A stretch of 64,000 nt of DNA from UBA4719 sp035654835 (GCA_035654835.1 DASRVZ010000196.1:27051-91050); one strand, 5' to 3'. Positions 53,518 through 62,925 are shown, counted from the stretch's first letter. Program-made: numbers and translations. The notes: generated from the letters alone by a model not told the origin.

Positions 53518-54341
53518 GGGTCTCTCGCGCGGAACGCTCGGCGAACTACGTCATCCTGTTTGCCTTCGCCCTGTTCGCCCTCATCCCCATCCTGACCATC
53601 CTCCAGGCGGCTCTCGGTCCGGGCGACTCTGCCGGCACGGGGGAGACCGCCTCCTTTGCCGGTCTCCATCTCGGCAACTTCACGGAGGCGTGGCAGGTCG
53701 GTCACTTCGGCACCTACATGCGGATGAGCTTCATGGTGTCCGCCTCAGTGGTGGTCGTCAGCGTCGGCCTGTCGATCCTGAGCGGATTCGCCTTTGGCAC
53801 CATGCGTTTTCGTGGATCAACGGCGTTGTTCTACCTCTTCCTCCTCGGCATCATGATGCCGAGTGAGGCCATCGTCGTTCCTCTCTACTTCGACCTGCGC
53901 ACCCTCGGTCTCACCGATACCTTCTGGGCCGTCGCTCTTCCCCAGGTCGCCCAGTCGGTGGCCTTCGGGACCTTCTGGATGCGTGCCTACTTCCGCTCCA
54001 GCAGCAGGTCGCTGATCGAGGCCGCACGGCTGGACGGCGCGTCCAACCGCCGCATCCTCTGGCAGGTGCTGGTGCCCCTGGCGAGGCCGGCCATCGTCAC
54101 CCTCATCGTGCTGGTGTTCATGTGGACGTGGAACGAGTTCCTGATCCCGCTGGTCATGGTGACCGACGAGTCTCTTCGCACCGCCCCGTTGGGACTGGCC
54201 TTCTTCCAGGGTCAGTACACCCAGGGCTTCACCCTCCTGGCTGCTGGTGCGGTGATCGTCGCGACTCCCGTGGTGGCCCTCTATCTCTTCCTTCAGCGTC
54301 ACTTCATCGCCGGCATGTTGGAAGGCTCGGTCCGTGAGTAG
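53514..54341 (+). CDS. Sugar ABC transporter permease, MalG type
   Basis: The 275-residue protein has six membrane helices and the EAA loop RSLIEAARLDGASNRRILWQ. It is coupled to the MalF-type gene by a 4-nt overlap. No ATPase gene follows. Confidence 0.92.
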   Translation: MRVSRAERSANYVILFAFALFALIPILTILQAALGPGDSAGTGETASFAGLHLGNFTEAWQVGHFGTYMRMSFMVSASVVVVSVGLSILSGFAFGTMRFRGSTALFYLFLLGIMMPSEAIVVPLYFDLRTLGLTDTFWAVALPQVAQSVAFGTFWMRAYFRSSSRSLIEAARLDGASNRRILWQVLVPLARPAIVTLIVLVFMWTWNEFLIPLVMVTDESLRTAPLGLAFFQGQYTQGFTLLAAGAVIVATPVVALYLFLQRHFIAGMLEGSVRE

Positions 54342-55206
54342 GCGCCTCATGACCGTCCTGGTCATCACCGTCACAGTCTTGGCCGCTGAGGTCATCGGCG
54401 CACTGGTGTCCGGGAGCCTGGCGCTTGTGGCCGATGCCGGTCACATGCTCACCGACGTGGCAGGTCTGACCCTGGCCTGGGTCGCCTCGGCGCTGGCTCA
54501 AAGACCGGTGACTCTGGCCCGCACCTGGGGTTTTCGCCGGGCCGAGGTGCTCGCCGCCGCCGGACAGGCGGCAGTGCTCCTGGCGGTGGGCGGCTTCGTC
54601 CTGGTGGAAGGCGTCCGCAGACTCTTCGACCCCCCAGAGGTAGCGTCGGCCGCGATGCTGATCTTCGGCGGCGTCGGACTGGCCGGCAACATGATCGGTA
54701 TCGCCGTCCTGGCCGGATCGCGGTCGGAGAACCTGAACATGCGGGCCGCCTTCCTGGAGGTCGTCAACGACGCGCTAGGGTCCGTGGCCGTCCTCGTCGC
54801 AGCCGCCGTCATCGCCGTCACCGGCTGGTCGCGGGCCGACGCGCTGGCGTCGCTGCTGATCGGAGCGCTGATCATCCCGCGCACCCTGAAGCTGTTGCGC
54901 GAGAGCGTCGACGTCCTGCTGGAGTCGACTCCCAGGGGACTGGACCTGGGCGAGGTTCGCGAGCATCTGCTCACGGTCGCTCACGTGAGGGCGGTCCACG
55001 ATCTGCACGCGACTCAGGTGGCCACGGGTCTGCCGGTGCTGACCGCCCACGTCGTGGTTGACGACTCGTGCTTCCACGACGGACACCTGCCCAGCCTGCT
55101 CGACGAGCTCCAGCAGTGCCTGGCCGGACACTTCGACGTCGAGCACTCCACCATCCAGTTCGAGGCCGGAAGCCACGCCGCTCACGAACCCTCCGCGCAC
55201 CCATAG
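54334..55206 (+). CDS. Cation diffusion facilitator transporter (zinc or related metal)
   Basis: The 290-residue protein has six membrane helices. The first metal motif is ADAGHMLTD in helix II; the second site has VVNDALGSV instead of the usual HxxxD, so its metal specificity may differ from zinc. The C-terminal cytoplasmic domain (HDLHATQVATGLPVLTAHVV) is present with a His-rich tail. GGAAGG precedes GTG 54334, which overlaps the permease stop. The csoR copper operon follows. Confidence 0.88.
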   Translation: MSRRLMTVLVITVTVLAAEVIGALVSGSLALVADAGHMLTDVAGLTLAWVASALAQRPVTLARTWGFRRAEVLAAAGQAAVLLAVGGFVLVEGVRRLFDPPEVASAAMLIFGGVGLAGNMIGIAVLAGSRSENLNMRAAFLEVVNDALGSVAVLVAAAVIAVTGWSRADALASLLIGALIIPRTLKLLRESVDVLLESTPRGLDLGEVREHLLTVAHVRAVHDLHATQVATGLPVLTAHVVVDDSCFHDGHLPSLLDELQQCLAGHFDVEHSTIQFEAGSHAAHEPSAHP

Positions 55207-55251
55207 GCCTTGTCGCCCTAGGGCCATCCGTCGACCCGGATGCGGCGGAAT

Positions 55252-55302
55252 ATACCCATCGGGGGTATGGTTGCAATCGTGAGGGATACCCCCACCGGGT
55301 AC
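55252..55302 (+). promoter_or_regulatory. Two CsoR boxes upstream of csoR
   Basis: ATACCCATCGGGGGTAT (55252-55268) closely matches the known CsoR box of Bacillus copZA. ATACCCCCACCGGGTAC (55286-55302) is a second copy in opposite orientation. Both lie just before the csoR gene. Confidence 0.8.
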
Positions 55303-55320
55303 CTGCGAAGGAGGACGACC

Positions 55321-55614
55321 ATGCACGCCGATGCGCCGGGCTACCACGACACCAAGGATGCCCACCTGCGGCGACTGCGCCGGATCGAGGGTCAGGTTCG
55401 GGGCGTGCACCGCATGGTCGAGCAGGACACGTACTGCATCGACGTGCTGACCCAGATCTCCGCCGCCACCAAGGCCTTGGAGGCGGTGGCGTTGGCCCTG
55501 CTCGACGAGCACCTGAACCACTGCGTCACCCACGCCATCCAGGCCGGTGGCGACGATGCGTCCGACAAGCTGAAGGAAGCCTCGGCCGCGATCGCGCGTC
55601 TGGTGCGCTCCTGA
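55321..55614 (+). CDS. csoR: Copper-sensing repressor CsoR
   Basis: The 97-residue helical protein has the Cu(I)-binding triad Cys39, His64 and Cys68, with the spacing (25 and 4) of known CsoR. It should repress copper export genes until Cu(I) binds. ATG 55321 has GAAGGAGG upstream. An earlier in-frame start lies inside the operator and is rejected. It leads csoR-copZ-copA. Confidence 0.95.
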   Translation: MHADAPGYHDTKDAHLRRLRRIEGQVRGVHRMVEQDTYCIDVLTQISAATKALEAVALALLDEHLNHCVTHAIQAGGDDASDKLKEASAAIARLVRS

Positions 55615-55682
55615 ACCATCTGCAGCCCCCGCCTGGACAAACACAGATCCACCCCAGCAACACCACACCCAAGGAGAACCAC

Positions 55683-55904
55683 ATGAGCACCCAGACCTTC
55701 CCCGTCACCGGACTGACCTGCGGGCACTGCGTCGGCGCCATCACCAGCGAGCTGAAGGCACTGCCGGGCGTCACCGATGTGCAGGTCGACCTGGTCGTCA
55801 AGGGGACCTCGAACGTGAGCGTCACCTCCGACAAGGCGCTGACCGATGCCGAGGTCCTTGCGGCCCTGGACGAGGCCGGCGAATACCAGCTCGTCACCAG
55901 CTGA
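55683..55904 (+). CDS. copZ: Copper chaperone (HMA domain)
   Basis: The 73-residue protein has the heavy-metal-associated fold with GLTCGHC (Cys13 and Cys16). It carries Cu(I) to CopA. AAGGAG precedes ATG 55683. Confidence 0.92.
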   Translation: MSTQTFPVTGLTCGHCVGAITSELKALPGVTDVQVDLVVKGTSNVSVTSDKALTDAEVLAALDEAGEYQLVTS

Positions 55905-55939
55905 CGGAGCATCACCAACTGCCGGAGTGTCACCAACTG
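55905..55939 (+). repeat. Two imperfect 17-bp repeats after copZ
   Basis: CGGAGCATCACCAACTG (55905-55921) and CGGAGTGTCACCAACTG (55923-55939) follow the copZ stop. Confidence 0.8.
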
Positions 55940-56004
55940 ATCGGGTCGCCCGACACCAGTGACGGAAAACTGCGCCTGACCCCGCGCAGGAGGAGAGGAA
56001 CCTC

Positions 56005-58341
56005 ATGACCACCACCCCCGACCAGCTCGACGAGACCAGCAGCGTCGAGCTCGTCATCGGCGGTATGACCTGCGCCTCCTGCGCCGCCCGGATCGAGAAG
56101 AAGCTCAACAAGCTCGAGGGCGTCACCGCGACCGTCAACTACGCCACTGAAAAGGCCAAGGTGACGTATGTCGGGTCCCTCAGCCCCGAGGACTTTGTCG
56201 CCACGGTCGAGGCGACGGGCTACACCGCAGCGCTACCAGCTCCGAAGGTCAGCAGCGCTGACACGGCGACCGAAGGTGGCGAGGACCAGGACGAGGTCGA
56301 CGACGAGGTCTCCGCACTGCGACAGCGGTTGCTGATCTCGGCAGTCCTGAGCCTGCCGGTGCTGCTGCTGTCGATGATCCCGGCGTTGCAGTTCGACAAC
56401 TGGCAGTGGCTGGCCCTGACCCTGGCCTCCCCGGTCGTGGTGTGGGGTGCCTTGCCGTTCCACCGGGCTGCCTTCACCAATGCCCGCCACGGCGCGGCCA
56501 CGATGGACACCCTGATCTCGGTGGGTGTCAGCGCTGCATGGCTCTGGTCGCTGTGGGCCCTGTTCCTCGGCGGCGCCGGGATGCCCGGCATGCGCATGAC
56601 CTTCGACCTCATGCCCTCAGCTGAGGGCGGCACGGCGCACATCTACCTCGAAGCCGCCTCGGTGGTCACCGTGTTCATCCTGTCGGGTCGCTACTTCGAG
56701 GCCAAGGCCAAGAAGCGTTCCGGCGCAGCGCTGCGTGCCCTGTTGAACATGGGCGCCAAGGATGTCGCTGTCCTGCGCGACGGGGTCGAGGTCAGGATCC
56801 CGACCGACCAGCTCGTCGTCGGAGACATCTTCAGCGTCCGCCCCGGCGAGCAGGTTGCCACCGACGGAATCGTCACCGAGGGCACCTCCGCGGTCGATGC
56901 CTCGATGCTGACCGGCGAGTCCGTGCCGGTCGAGGTCGGGCCCGGTGACGCCGTGGTCGGCGCCACCGTCAACGCAGGCGGGCGGCTGATGGTCCGTGCC
57001 ACCCGGGTCGGCGCGGACACCCAGCTGGCGCAGATAGCCCGCTTGGTCGAGGACGCCCAGAACGGCAAGGCCGAGGTCCAGCGCCTGGCCGACCGGGTGT
57101 CCGGCATCTTCGTCCCCGTCGTCATCCTCCTGTCCCTGACCACCCTCGCGGTCTGGCTGCTGACCGGGCACTCCGCGACGGCGGCGTTCACCGCGGCCGT
57201 CGCGGTCCTGATCATCGCCTGCCCGTGTGCACTGGGCCTTGCCACGCCAACCGCCCTCCTGGTTGGTACCGGCCGTGGCGCCCAGCTGGGCATCCTCATC
57301 AAGGGCCCACAGATCCTGGAGTCCACCCGCCGGGTCGACACGATCCTGCTCGACAAGACGGGCACCATCACGACCGGCAAGATGAGCGTGGCTGCCGTCC
57401 ACGCTGCCACCGACGAGACCGTGGCCGAGATCCAGACCCTTGCCGGCGCCCTCGAGGACGCCTCCGAGCACCCCATCGCCAAGGCCATCGCGGCCACTGC
57501 CCAGGCGGCCATGTCAGCGGTGCCGGCCGGGTCGGCCGTTGACAGCATGCTTCCCGCGGTCGAGGACTTCAGCAATCACGACGGTCGCGGCGTCTCGGGG
57601 GTCGTCGAAGGGCACGCTGTCCTCGTCGGTCGTCAGTCCTGGCTCGCGCAGGAGTGGTCCCTCGAAGCGCCGGCCGATCTGCTGGCGTTCGCGGACGCGG
57701 CGGAAGCCGACGGCCAGACCCCGGTCTGGGTGGCCTGGGACGGTGCGGTCCGCGGCGTCATCGTGGTGGCCGACACGATCAAGGACACCTCAGCGCAGGC
57801 CATCGCGCAGTTCCGCACGCTCGGGCTGCGACCGATGCTGCTCACCGGTGACAACGTCAGGGCCGCCCACGCGGTCGCAGCCCTGGTGGGTATCGAGCCG
57901 CAGGACGTCATTGCCGAGGTCCTGCCGGCGGACAAGGTCTCCGCGGTGAAAGCGTTGCAGGACAAGGGAAAGATCGTCGCGATGGTCGGTGACGGGGTCA
58001 ACGACGCCGCCGCACTGGCGCAGGCCGACCTCGGACTGGCCATGGGCACCGGCAGCGACGTGGCCATCGAGGCCTCCGACCTGACGCTGGTCCGCGGGGA
58101 CCTGCGGGCAGCAGCGGACGCGATACGACTGTCGCGTTCGACGCTGAAGACCATCAAGGGCAACCTTTTCTGGGCCTTCGCCTACAACGTGGCCGCCATC
58201 CCGCTGGCCGCCCTCGGTCTGCTCAACCCGCTCATCGCTGGTGGAGCGATGGCCTTCAGCTCTGTGTTCGTGGTGAGCAATAGCCTGCGCCTGCGCCGGT
58301 TCTCCCCACTGACGACAGCGAGCTCGACGCCGACCGGATGA
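56005..58341 (+). CDS. copA: Cu(I)-exporting P-type ATPase
   Basis: The 778-residue protein has one N-terminal HMA domain (GGMTCASC; Cys23 and Cys26), eight membrane helices, the CPC motif at 406-408 and the phosphorylation motif DKTGT with Asp450. The ATP-binding HP motif SEHPIAKAI and the GDGVNDAAAL hinge are present. It exports Cu(I) using ATP. GGAGGAGAGG precedes ATG 56005. Confidence 0.97.
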   Translation: MTTTPDQLDETSSVELVIGGMTCASCAARIEKKLNKLEGVTATVNYATEKAKVTYVGSLSPEDFVATVEATGYTAALPAPKVSSADTATEGGEDQDEVDDEVSALRQRLLISAVLSLPVLLLSMIPALQFDNWQWLALTLASPVVVWGALPFHRAAFTNARHGAATMDTLISVGVSAAWLWSLWALFLGGAGMPGMRMTFDLMPSAEGGTAHIYLEAASVVTVFILSGRYFEAKAKKRSGAALRALLNMGAKDVAVLRDGVEVRIPTDQLVVGDIFSVRPGEQVATDGIVTEGTSAVDASMLTGESVPVEVGPGDAVVGATVNAGGRLMVRATRVGADTQLAQIARLVEDAQNGKAEVQRLADRVSGIFVPVVILLSLTTLAVWLLTGHSATAAFTAAVAVLIIACPCALGLATPTALLVGTGRGAQLGILIKGPQILESTRRVDTILLDKTGTITTGKMSVAAVHAATDETVAEIQTLAGALEDASEHPIAKAIAATAQAAMSAVPAGSAVDSMLPAVEDFSNHDGRGVSGVVEGHAVLVGRQSWLAQEWSLEAPADLLAFADAAEADGQTPVWVAWDGAVRGVIVVADTIKDTSAQAIAQFRTLGLRPMLLTGDNVRAAHAVAALVGIEPQDVIAEVLPADKVSAVKALQDKGKIVAMVGDGVNDAAALAQADLGLAMGTGSDVAIEASDLTLVRGDLRAAADAIRLSRSTLKTIKGNLFWAFAYNVAAIPLAALGLLNPLIAGGAMAFSSVFVVSNSLRLRRFSPLTTASSTPTG

Positions 58342-58450
58342 TCCCAAGCCCAAGGACGTCCGGTCTGAACGGCCAGCCGTCTGTCGTCCAGGAGGCATGG
58401 CCTCGGGGCACAACCCTTTCCTCTGACAACCAACCTTCGGAGTACACACC

Positions 58451-59353
58451 GTGATCGACCAGACCCCAAGAACCGCACATCTGACCGGACGCCGTCCGCT
58501 GGCAAGCCGGACGCTGCTGACCGGCGTCGGTGCCGGCCTGGTTGCCGCGCTCGCCCTGTCCGGGTGCAGCCAAAGCGGCCCACCTGAGCCAAAGAGCGTC
58601 GCGGCCGGGACGCTGCCGGGCGAGCATGTTCACGGCATCAGCCGGGACCCAGGCAGTGGCAAGGTCAACCTCGCGACCCACGAGGGGCTCTTCGTGCAGC
58701 AGGCTGATGCAAGCTGGCTGCAGGTTGGCCCGACAGTCGACTTCATGAGCTTCGCGATCACCGGGCCGGGCACCTTCTATGCCTCCGGTCACCCTGGTGA
58801 AGGGGTTGACCTGCCAGCACCCGTGGGACTGATGAAGTCCTCGGACGCCGGGCTCACGTGGAGCGTCCAGTCCCTTGGCGGCCAGTCGGATTTCCACACT
58901 TTGACCGCCTCGTCCCGCGGCGTCATGGGTTTTGATGGTGCCCTGAAGGTGACGTCGGACGGGAAGACCTGGGCGCAGGGTGGCCTGACTGCAGAACCGC
59001 GCAGCCTCGCCTCGGCTCCGGATGGTTCACAAGTGCTGGCCACCACCGCGCAGGGGGTGCTCAGCTCAACCGACGGTGGGGGCACCTGGGCGCCGCTTGC
59101 CTCGGCACCGCCACTGGTCCTGACCGCCTGGGCCGACTCGAAGACCGTCGTCGGCCTCACCACCGACGGAGGAATCGCGGTCAGCGAGGACGCCGGCGCC
59201 TCCTGGAAGACCAGTCCCGCACAGCTGACGAGCGGTCAGGTGATTTCCGCGAGCCGCGACAAGGCTGGTGCGTTGGAGATCCTGGTGGTGACTGACACGA
59301 CCGTGTTGCAGTCGGGCGACAACGGAGCCACCTTCGCCGACCTGAAATCCTGA
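58451..59353 (+). CDS. Lipoprotein with BNR/sialidase-like beta-propeller
   Basis: The 300-residue protein has a lipobox ending at Cys39 (LALSGC). The mature part has repeated Asp-box motifs (SSDAGLTWS, STDGGGTWA, SEDAGASWK, SGDNGATFA), as in F510_1955-type beta-propeller proteins. HVHGISRD near the start is typical of that family. Its role is unknown; its place after copA and conserved His residues may hint at a metal link. Confidence 0.8.
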   Translation: MIDQTPRTAHLTGRRPLASRTLLTGVGAGLVAALALSGCSQSGPPEPKSVAAGTLPGEHVHGISRDPGSGKVNLATHEGLFVQQADASWLQVGPTVDFMSFAITGPGTFYASGHPGEGVDLPAPVGLMKSSDAGLTWSVQSLGGQSDFHTLTASSRGVMGFDGALKVTSDGKTWAQGGLTAEPRSLASAPDGSQVLATTAQGVLSSTDGGGTWAPLASAPPLVLTAWADSKTVVGLTTDGGIAVSEDAGASWKTSPAQLTSGQVISASRDKAGALEILVVTDTTVLQSGDNGATFADLKS

Positions 59354-59462
59354 AAGTCCGGGGCACAACATCGCGCTGGCTTCGTGCCCGCCGTCCACAG
59401 CGGAACGGATGATGTCGGCATTAGAGTGCGGGTGAGTTGCCAAGACTTGAGGAGTGCCCGTG

Positions 59463-60818
59463 ATGATCGACCGTGACACGCTGACCGTGATGTACGCCCG
59501 CGAGAGGGCAGACTTCGTCGCCCGACACCCGCGGTCAGCGGCGGCCTACGAGCGTGCCGACCACCTGTTCGGCCGGGTGCCGATGACCTGGATGAACAAG
59601 AACGCCGGTGGCTTCCCGGTCTACCTCGATCGGGCACAGGGCAATCGTGTCTGGGACATCGACGGCTTCGAGTACGTCGACTTTGCGCTCGGCGACACCG
59701 GCGCCATGGCGGGGCACTCGCCCGAGGCGACCGTGGCCGCCATACAGCAGCGCATCTCCACCCAGGGCGGCATCACCACGATGCTGCCCACGGAGGACGC
59801 CGAGTGGGTGGGCGCCGAGCTCACCAGGCGTTTCGGGCTGGAGCGCTGGAGCTTCTCGCTGACCGCCACCGACGCCAACCGATGGGCGATCCGTCTCGCG
59901 AGGGCGTTGACCGGTCGGCCCAAGATCCTGTTCAACAGCTACTGCTACCACGGCAGCGTCGACGAGTCGCTGATCGTGGTCGGCCCCGACGGTGAGGGCA
60001 TGAGCCGGCCGGGCAATGTCGGCGAGCCGGGTGACGTCACCGAGACCTCGCGGGTCGCCGAGTTCAACGATCTCGAGGGTCTCGAACGTCAGCTCGCGCA
60101 TGGCGACGTGGCGGCCGTGCTCATGGAGGCGGCGCTGACCAACATCGGGATCGTCCTGCCCGAGCCTGGCTATCTCGAGGGCGTTCGCGAGCTAACCCGC
60201 CGGTATGCCGTGCTGCTGATCAACGATGAGACCCACACCTTCTCGGCGGGGCCGGGTGGAGCGACGAAGGCCTGGGGGCTGGAGCCCGACATGCTGGTCA
60301 TCGGCAAGTCGATAGCCGGCGGGATCCCGATGGGCGCCTATGGGCTGAGCGCAGAGCTCGCCGACCGCGCCCTGGCCCGCACCGACCTGGATCTCATCGA
60401 CATGGGCGGCGTGGGCGGCACCCTGGCGGGCAACCCGCTCTCGATCGCCGCCACCCGCGCAACGCTGGAGCACGTCCTGACCGACGGTGCCTTCGGCCAG
60501 ATGATCGACACCGCTACGTATTTCGCGGCGGGCGTGCAGTCCGTGATTGATCGATACTCGCTGCCGTGGTCGCTGAGCCAGCTGGGCGCCCGGGCGGAGT
60601 ACCGCTTTGCCGATCCCGCACCCCGCAACGGCACCGAGGCCGCAGCCAGTGCCGACGGTGAGCTCGAGGACCTCCTTCACCTCTACCTGTTGAACCGCGG
60701 CATCATGCTGACCCCGTTCCACAACATGGCGCTGATGTCGCCGGTCACGACCACAGCGGACGTTGACGTCCACCACGGCGTCTTCGAGGCAGTGATCGCG
60801 GAGCTCATGGGCGGCTGA
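59463..60818 (+). CDS. Class III pyridoxal-phosphate aminotransferase (GSAM-like)
   Basis: The 451-residue protein has the class III pattern: NDETHTFSAGPGG with the PLP-binding Asp-like region, and IGKSIAGGIPMGAYG with the Schiff-base lysine. It resembles glutamate-1-semialdehyde aminomutase but has a longer N-terminal helical part, and no other heme gene is near. The substrate is unknown. GAGGAG precedes ATG 59463 by 8 nt. Confidence 0.85.
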   Translation: MIDRDTLTVMYARERADFVARHPRSAAAYERADHLFGRVPMTWMNKNAGGFPVYLDRAQGNRVWDIDGFEYVDFALGDTGAMAGHSPEATVAAIQQRISTQGGITTMLPTEDAEWVGAELTRRFGLERWSFSLTATDANRWAIRLARALTGRPKILFNSYCYHGSVDESLIVVGPDGEGMSRPGNVGEPGDVTETSRVAEFNDLEGLERQLAHGDVAAVLMEAALTNIGIVLPEPGYLEGVRELTRRYAVLLINDETHTFSAGPGGATKAWGLEPDMLVIGKSIAGGIPMGAYGLSAELADRALARTDLDLIDMGGVGGTLAGNPLSIAATRATLEHVLTDGAFGQMIDTATYFAAGVQSVIDRYSLPWSLSQLGARAEYRFADPAPRNGTEAAASADGELEDLLHLYLLNRGIMLTPFHNMALMSPVTTTADVDVHHGVFEAVIAELMGG

Positions 60819-60951
60819 GCATCCGCGGACCGGCCTGTGGGGTCGTCTTGTCCGACCTCTGAGATCTCCGCGCCGGCTCCTTGTCCGACGGTGTGTTCCG
60901 TGACTGTGCGGGTCCTTTTGGATGGGGCCTTTTCTGATGCAGCTCGTCTTT

Positions 60952-60957
60952 TATAAC
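60952..60957 (+). promoter_or_regulatory. Candidate -10 box of the GAF-ANTAR operon
   Basis: TATAAC lies about 90 nt before the preferred start at 61046. The 227-nt intergenic region also has three TTGTCCG repeats; their role is unknown. Confidence 0.35.
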
Positions 60958-61045
60958 GATGCCTCTTTGTCCGGTTCAGACTAAATTTAGAGAGTTCTTG
61001 CCCCGCCCGGTCGGCGAGAACTCCTCTTGTGAGTCTGGAGGCGTC

Positions 61046-61753
61046 GTGGTTGTCCCCTCGATGGACCGCGCACCCGAAGCCGCGGTCGACCGCGAGAGAG
61101 AGGCCAGGATCGGCCGCGAGCTGTCCGCGGAGTTCTCCGGCGCGCAGATCCTCCAGCGAGCGGTCAGACAAGCAGTCAAGGGCGTCGACGGCTGTTGTCA
61201 TGCCGGGATCTCCCTGCGTTCCCACCTGGGTGAGGTGCAGACGCCTGCCTGGACGTCTCCGGGGGTGTGGGCGGCCGATGCCATCCAGATCGCAGTGGCC
61301 GAGGGGCCGTCGTTGGAGCCGATGTGGATCTCGGACCATGTCATGGTGGACGACCTCAGCGCCAGTCAACGTTGGCCGCGGTGGGGGCCCGAGGTGGTCA
61401 GGCTGGGTCTGCATTCCCTCATCAGTGTTCGGCTGCCAGGGGGGACGCAGACCTTCTCCGCCTTCAACCTGTACTCCGATCGGGCGTACGGGTTCGGGCC
61501 TCGGTCTGTGGACCAAGCCTGTTCGTATGCGGTCGGGGTCCTCGGAGCGATCCAAACCGCAGGTGGGGCTTCGGGATTCGAGGCCGCGATGTCCACCAGA
61601 AGCATCGTGGGCATGGCCCAAGGCATGATGAGGTATCGCTACGGATTCTCGCAGAGGCGGGCGCTGGCGTTGCTGCAGATGTACTCCGCGAAGTCGCACG
61701 TCAGTCTGCGGGACGCCGCCAAGGAGTTCGTTTCGGAGGGAAGGGACGAATGA
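61046..61753 (+). CDS. GAF and ANTAR domain protein
   Basis: The 235-residue protein has an N-terminal GAF domain (about 20-170) and a C-terminal ANTAR RNA-binding domain (SIVGMAQGMMRYRYGFSQRR, then LRDAAKEFV). ANTAR proteins prevent transcription termination by binding paired stem-loops when a signal reaches them. GTG 61046 is chosen over earlier starts because TCTGGAGG lies 5 nt upstream. It overlaps the next gene by 4 nt. Confidence 0.88.
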   Translation: MVVPSMDRAPEAAVDREREARIGRELSAEFSGAQILQRAVRQAVKGVDGCCHAGISLRSHLGEVQTPAWTSPGVWAADAIQIAVAEGPSLEPMWISDHVMVDDLSASQRWPRWGPEVVRLGLHSLISVRLPGGTQTFSAFNLYSDRAYGFGPRSVDQACSYAVGVLGAIQTAGGASGFEAAMSTRSIVGMAQGMMRYRYGFSQRRALALLQMYSAKSHVSLRDAAKEFVSEGRDE

Positions 61754-62463
61754 CCGCCAAGTCGACCGTTCTTGCACAGCTCGTTCGAGTGGTGGCCGGC
61801 GGGGGGTCGGACCAGCCGTTGCCACTGCGGTTGTCCCGCGCGGCCGCCACGATCCTCGGCGCTGACGGAGCGGCCATCACCTTGTGCAACACCGAGACCA
61901 CGCGGCTGGCCGTCTGCGCCACCGACGAGATCGCGGCGAAGCTGGAAGACCTCCAGGACATCCTGCGTGAGGGGCCGAGCACTGACGCCTACAAGACTGG
62001 ACGGATCGTGCGCGCCGCTCTTGGTGAACGTGCGATGCGACGGTGGCCGGCCTTCGCTGCGGCTGCACAGGCCGAGCTGGGGCCGGTGGCGATCTCGGCG
62101 ATTCCTATTCAGCCCGGCATTGACGTCCTAGGCGTCCTGACTCTCTATCAGCTTCCTGCCAGACCCCTGGAGAAAGAGTCGAAGGTCGCGCAGTTCGTCG
62201 CGGACACGTTGGGGGCTGCGCTGCTCCGCGACGGTGGTTTGTACGAGGACCTGGGGAACGGACCTTGGTTGACCCAAGCCGAGGTGCACCAGGCCGCAGG
62301 GATGGTCATCGCGCAGCTCGGCGTGGGTCCTGATGATGCCTTGGCTCTGCTGAGAGCTCACGCCTACGCGGACGGCACCTCCATGGCCACGATCTCCAGG
62401 GCGGTCGTTGAACGTAGACTTGACTTCAGCCTTGAGGATGACAGCAGGGTGACTGAGCTCTGA
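61750..62463 (+). CDS. GAF and ANTAR domain protein, second copy
   Basis: The 237-residue protein has a GAF domain (LSRAAATILGADGAAITLCN) and an ANTAR domain (EVHQAAGMVIAQLGVGPDDA). It is a diverged paralogue of the previous gene and coupled to it by ATGA. The pair may work as a heterodimer. Confidence 0.88.
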   Translation: MTAKSTVLAQLVRVVAGGGSDQPLPLRLSRAAATILGADGAAITLCNTETTRLAVCATDEIAAKLEDLQDILREGPSTDAYKTGRIVRAALGERAMRRWPAFAAAAQAELGPVAISAIPIQPGIDVLGVLTLYQLPARPLEKESKVAQFVADTLGAALLRDGGLYEDLGNGPWLTQAEVHQAAGMVIAQLGVGPDDALALLRAHAYADGTSMATISRAVVERRLDFSLEDDSRVTEL

Positions 62464-62484
62464 ACAAGAGGCGGGGTAGAGCTC

Positions 62485-62925
62485 ATGAAGCGAACTCCCA
62501 CGCAGATCTTGGCTGATGCGACATCGGCAAGGACGGTCGACTTGTCCGACGCCTATGACGTGCTGGTCAGAACGGCGAGCCGGAACCGGACGTCACAGAC
62601 CGCCGCGGCCGAGGCAATCGTCACCGCGGCAGAGCACCGGCAGAGGCAAGTCGGAGGGTCGCTGTCAGCGGAACGGACGATACAGGAGGATGATGGACGT
62701 ATGGCCTCACCTGCGCCCAGGCGCCGACTGCCCGGAAGTCCCTTCAACGCGGCCCGCGATGCGATCCCGCCGGACGAGGTGTTTGCTGTGGGCGACCGTG
62801 TCGCTCACGACCGCCACGGCCTGGGCCGCGTCCTCTCGGTCAGCGGGACAGTTGCTGTCGACGCCGACTTCGGTTCTGGGACACGACGTGTGTCCACTCC
62901 GACCAGCAAGATGCACAAGCTCTGA
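62485..62925 (+). CDS. Small basic protein with beta-barrel C-terminus, in the ANTAR operon
   Basis: The 146-residue protein has a helical N-terminal half, possibly a remnant of an ANTAR domain. The C-terminal domain has VFAVGDRVAHDRHGLGRVLS, similar to the CarD/DUF3553-type small barrel. It starts 21 nt after the second GAF-ANTAR gene. A start at ATG 62701 giving only the barrel is possible. The function is unknown. Confidence 0.6.
   Translation: MKRTPTQILADATSARTVDLSDAYDVLVRTASRNRTSQTAAAEAIVTAAEHRQRQVGGSLSAERTIQEDDGRMASPAPRRRLPGSPFNAARDAIPPDEVFAVGDRVAHDRHGLGRVLSVSGTVAVDADFGSGTRRVSTPTSKMHKL

Noticed and set aside
60819..61045. Three TTGTCCG repeats before the GAF-ANTAR operon as an operator
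   Set aside because: Spacing and context differ among the copies and they are short, so they cannot be separated from chance.
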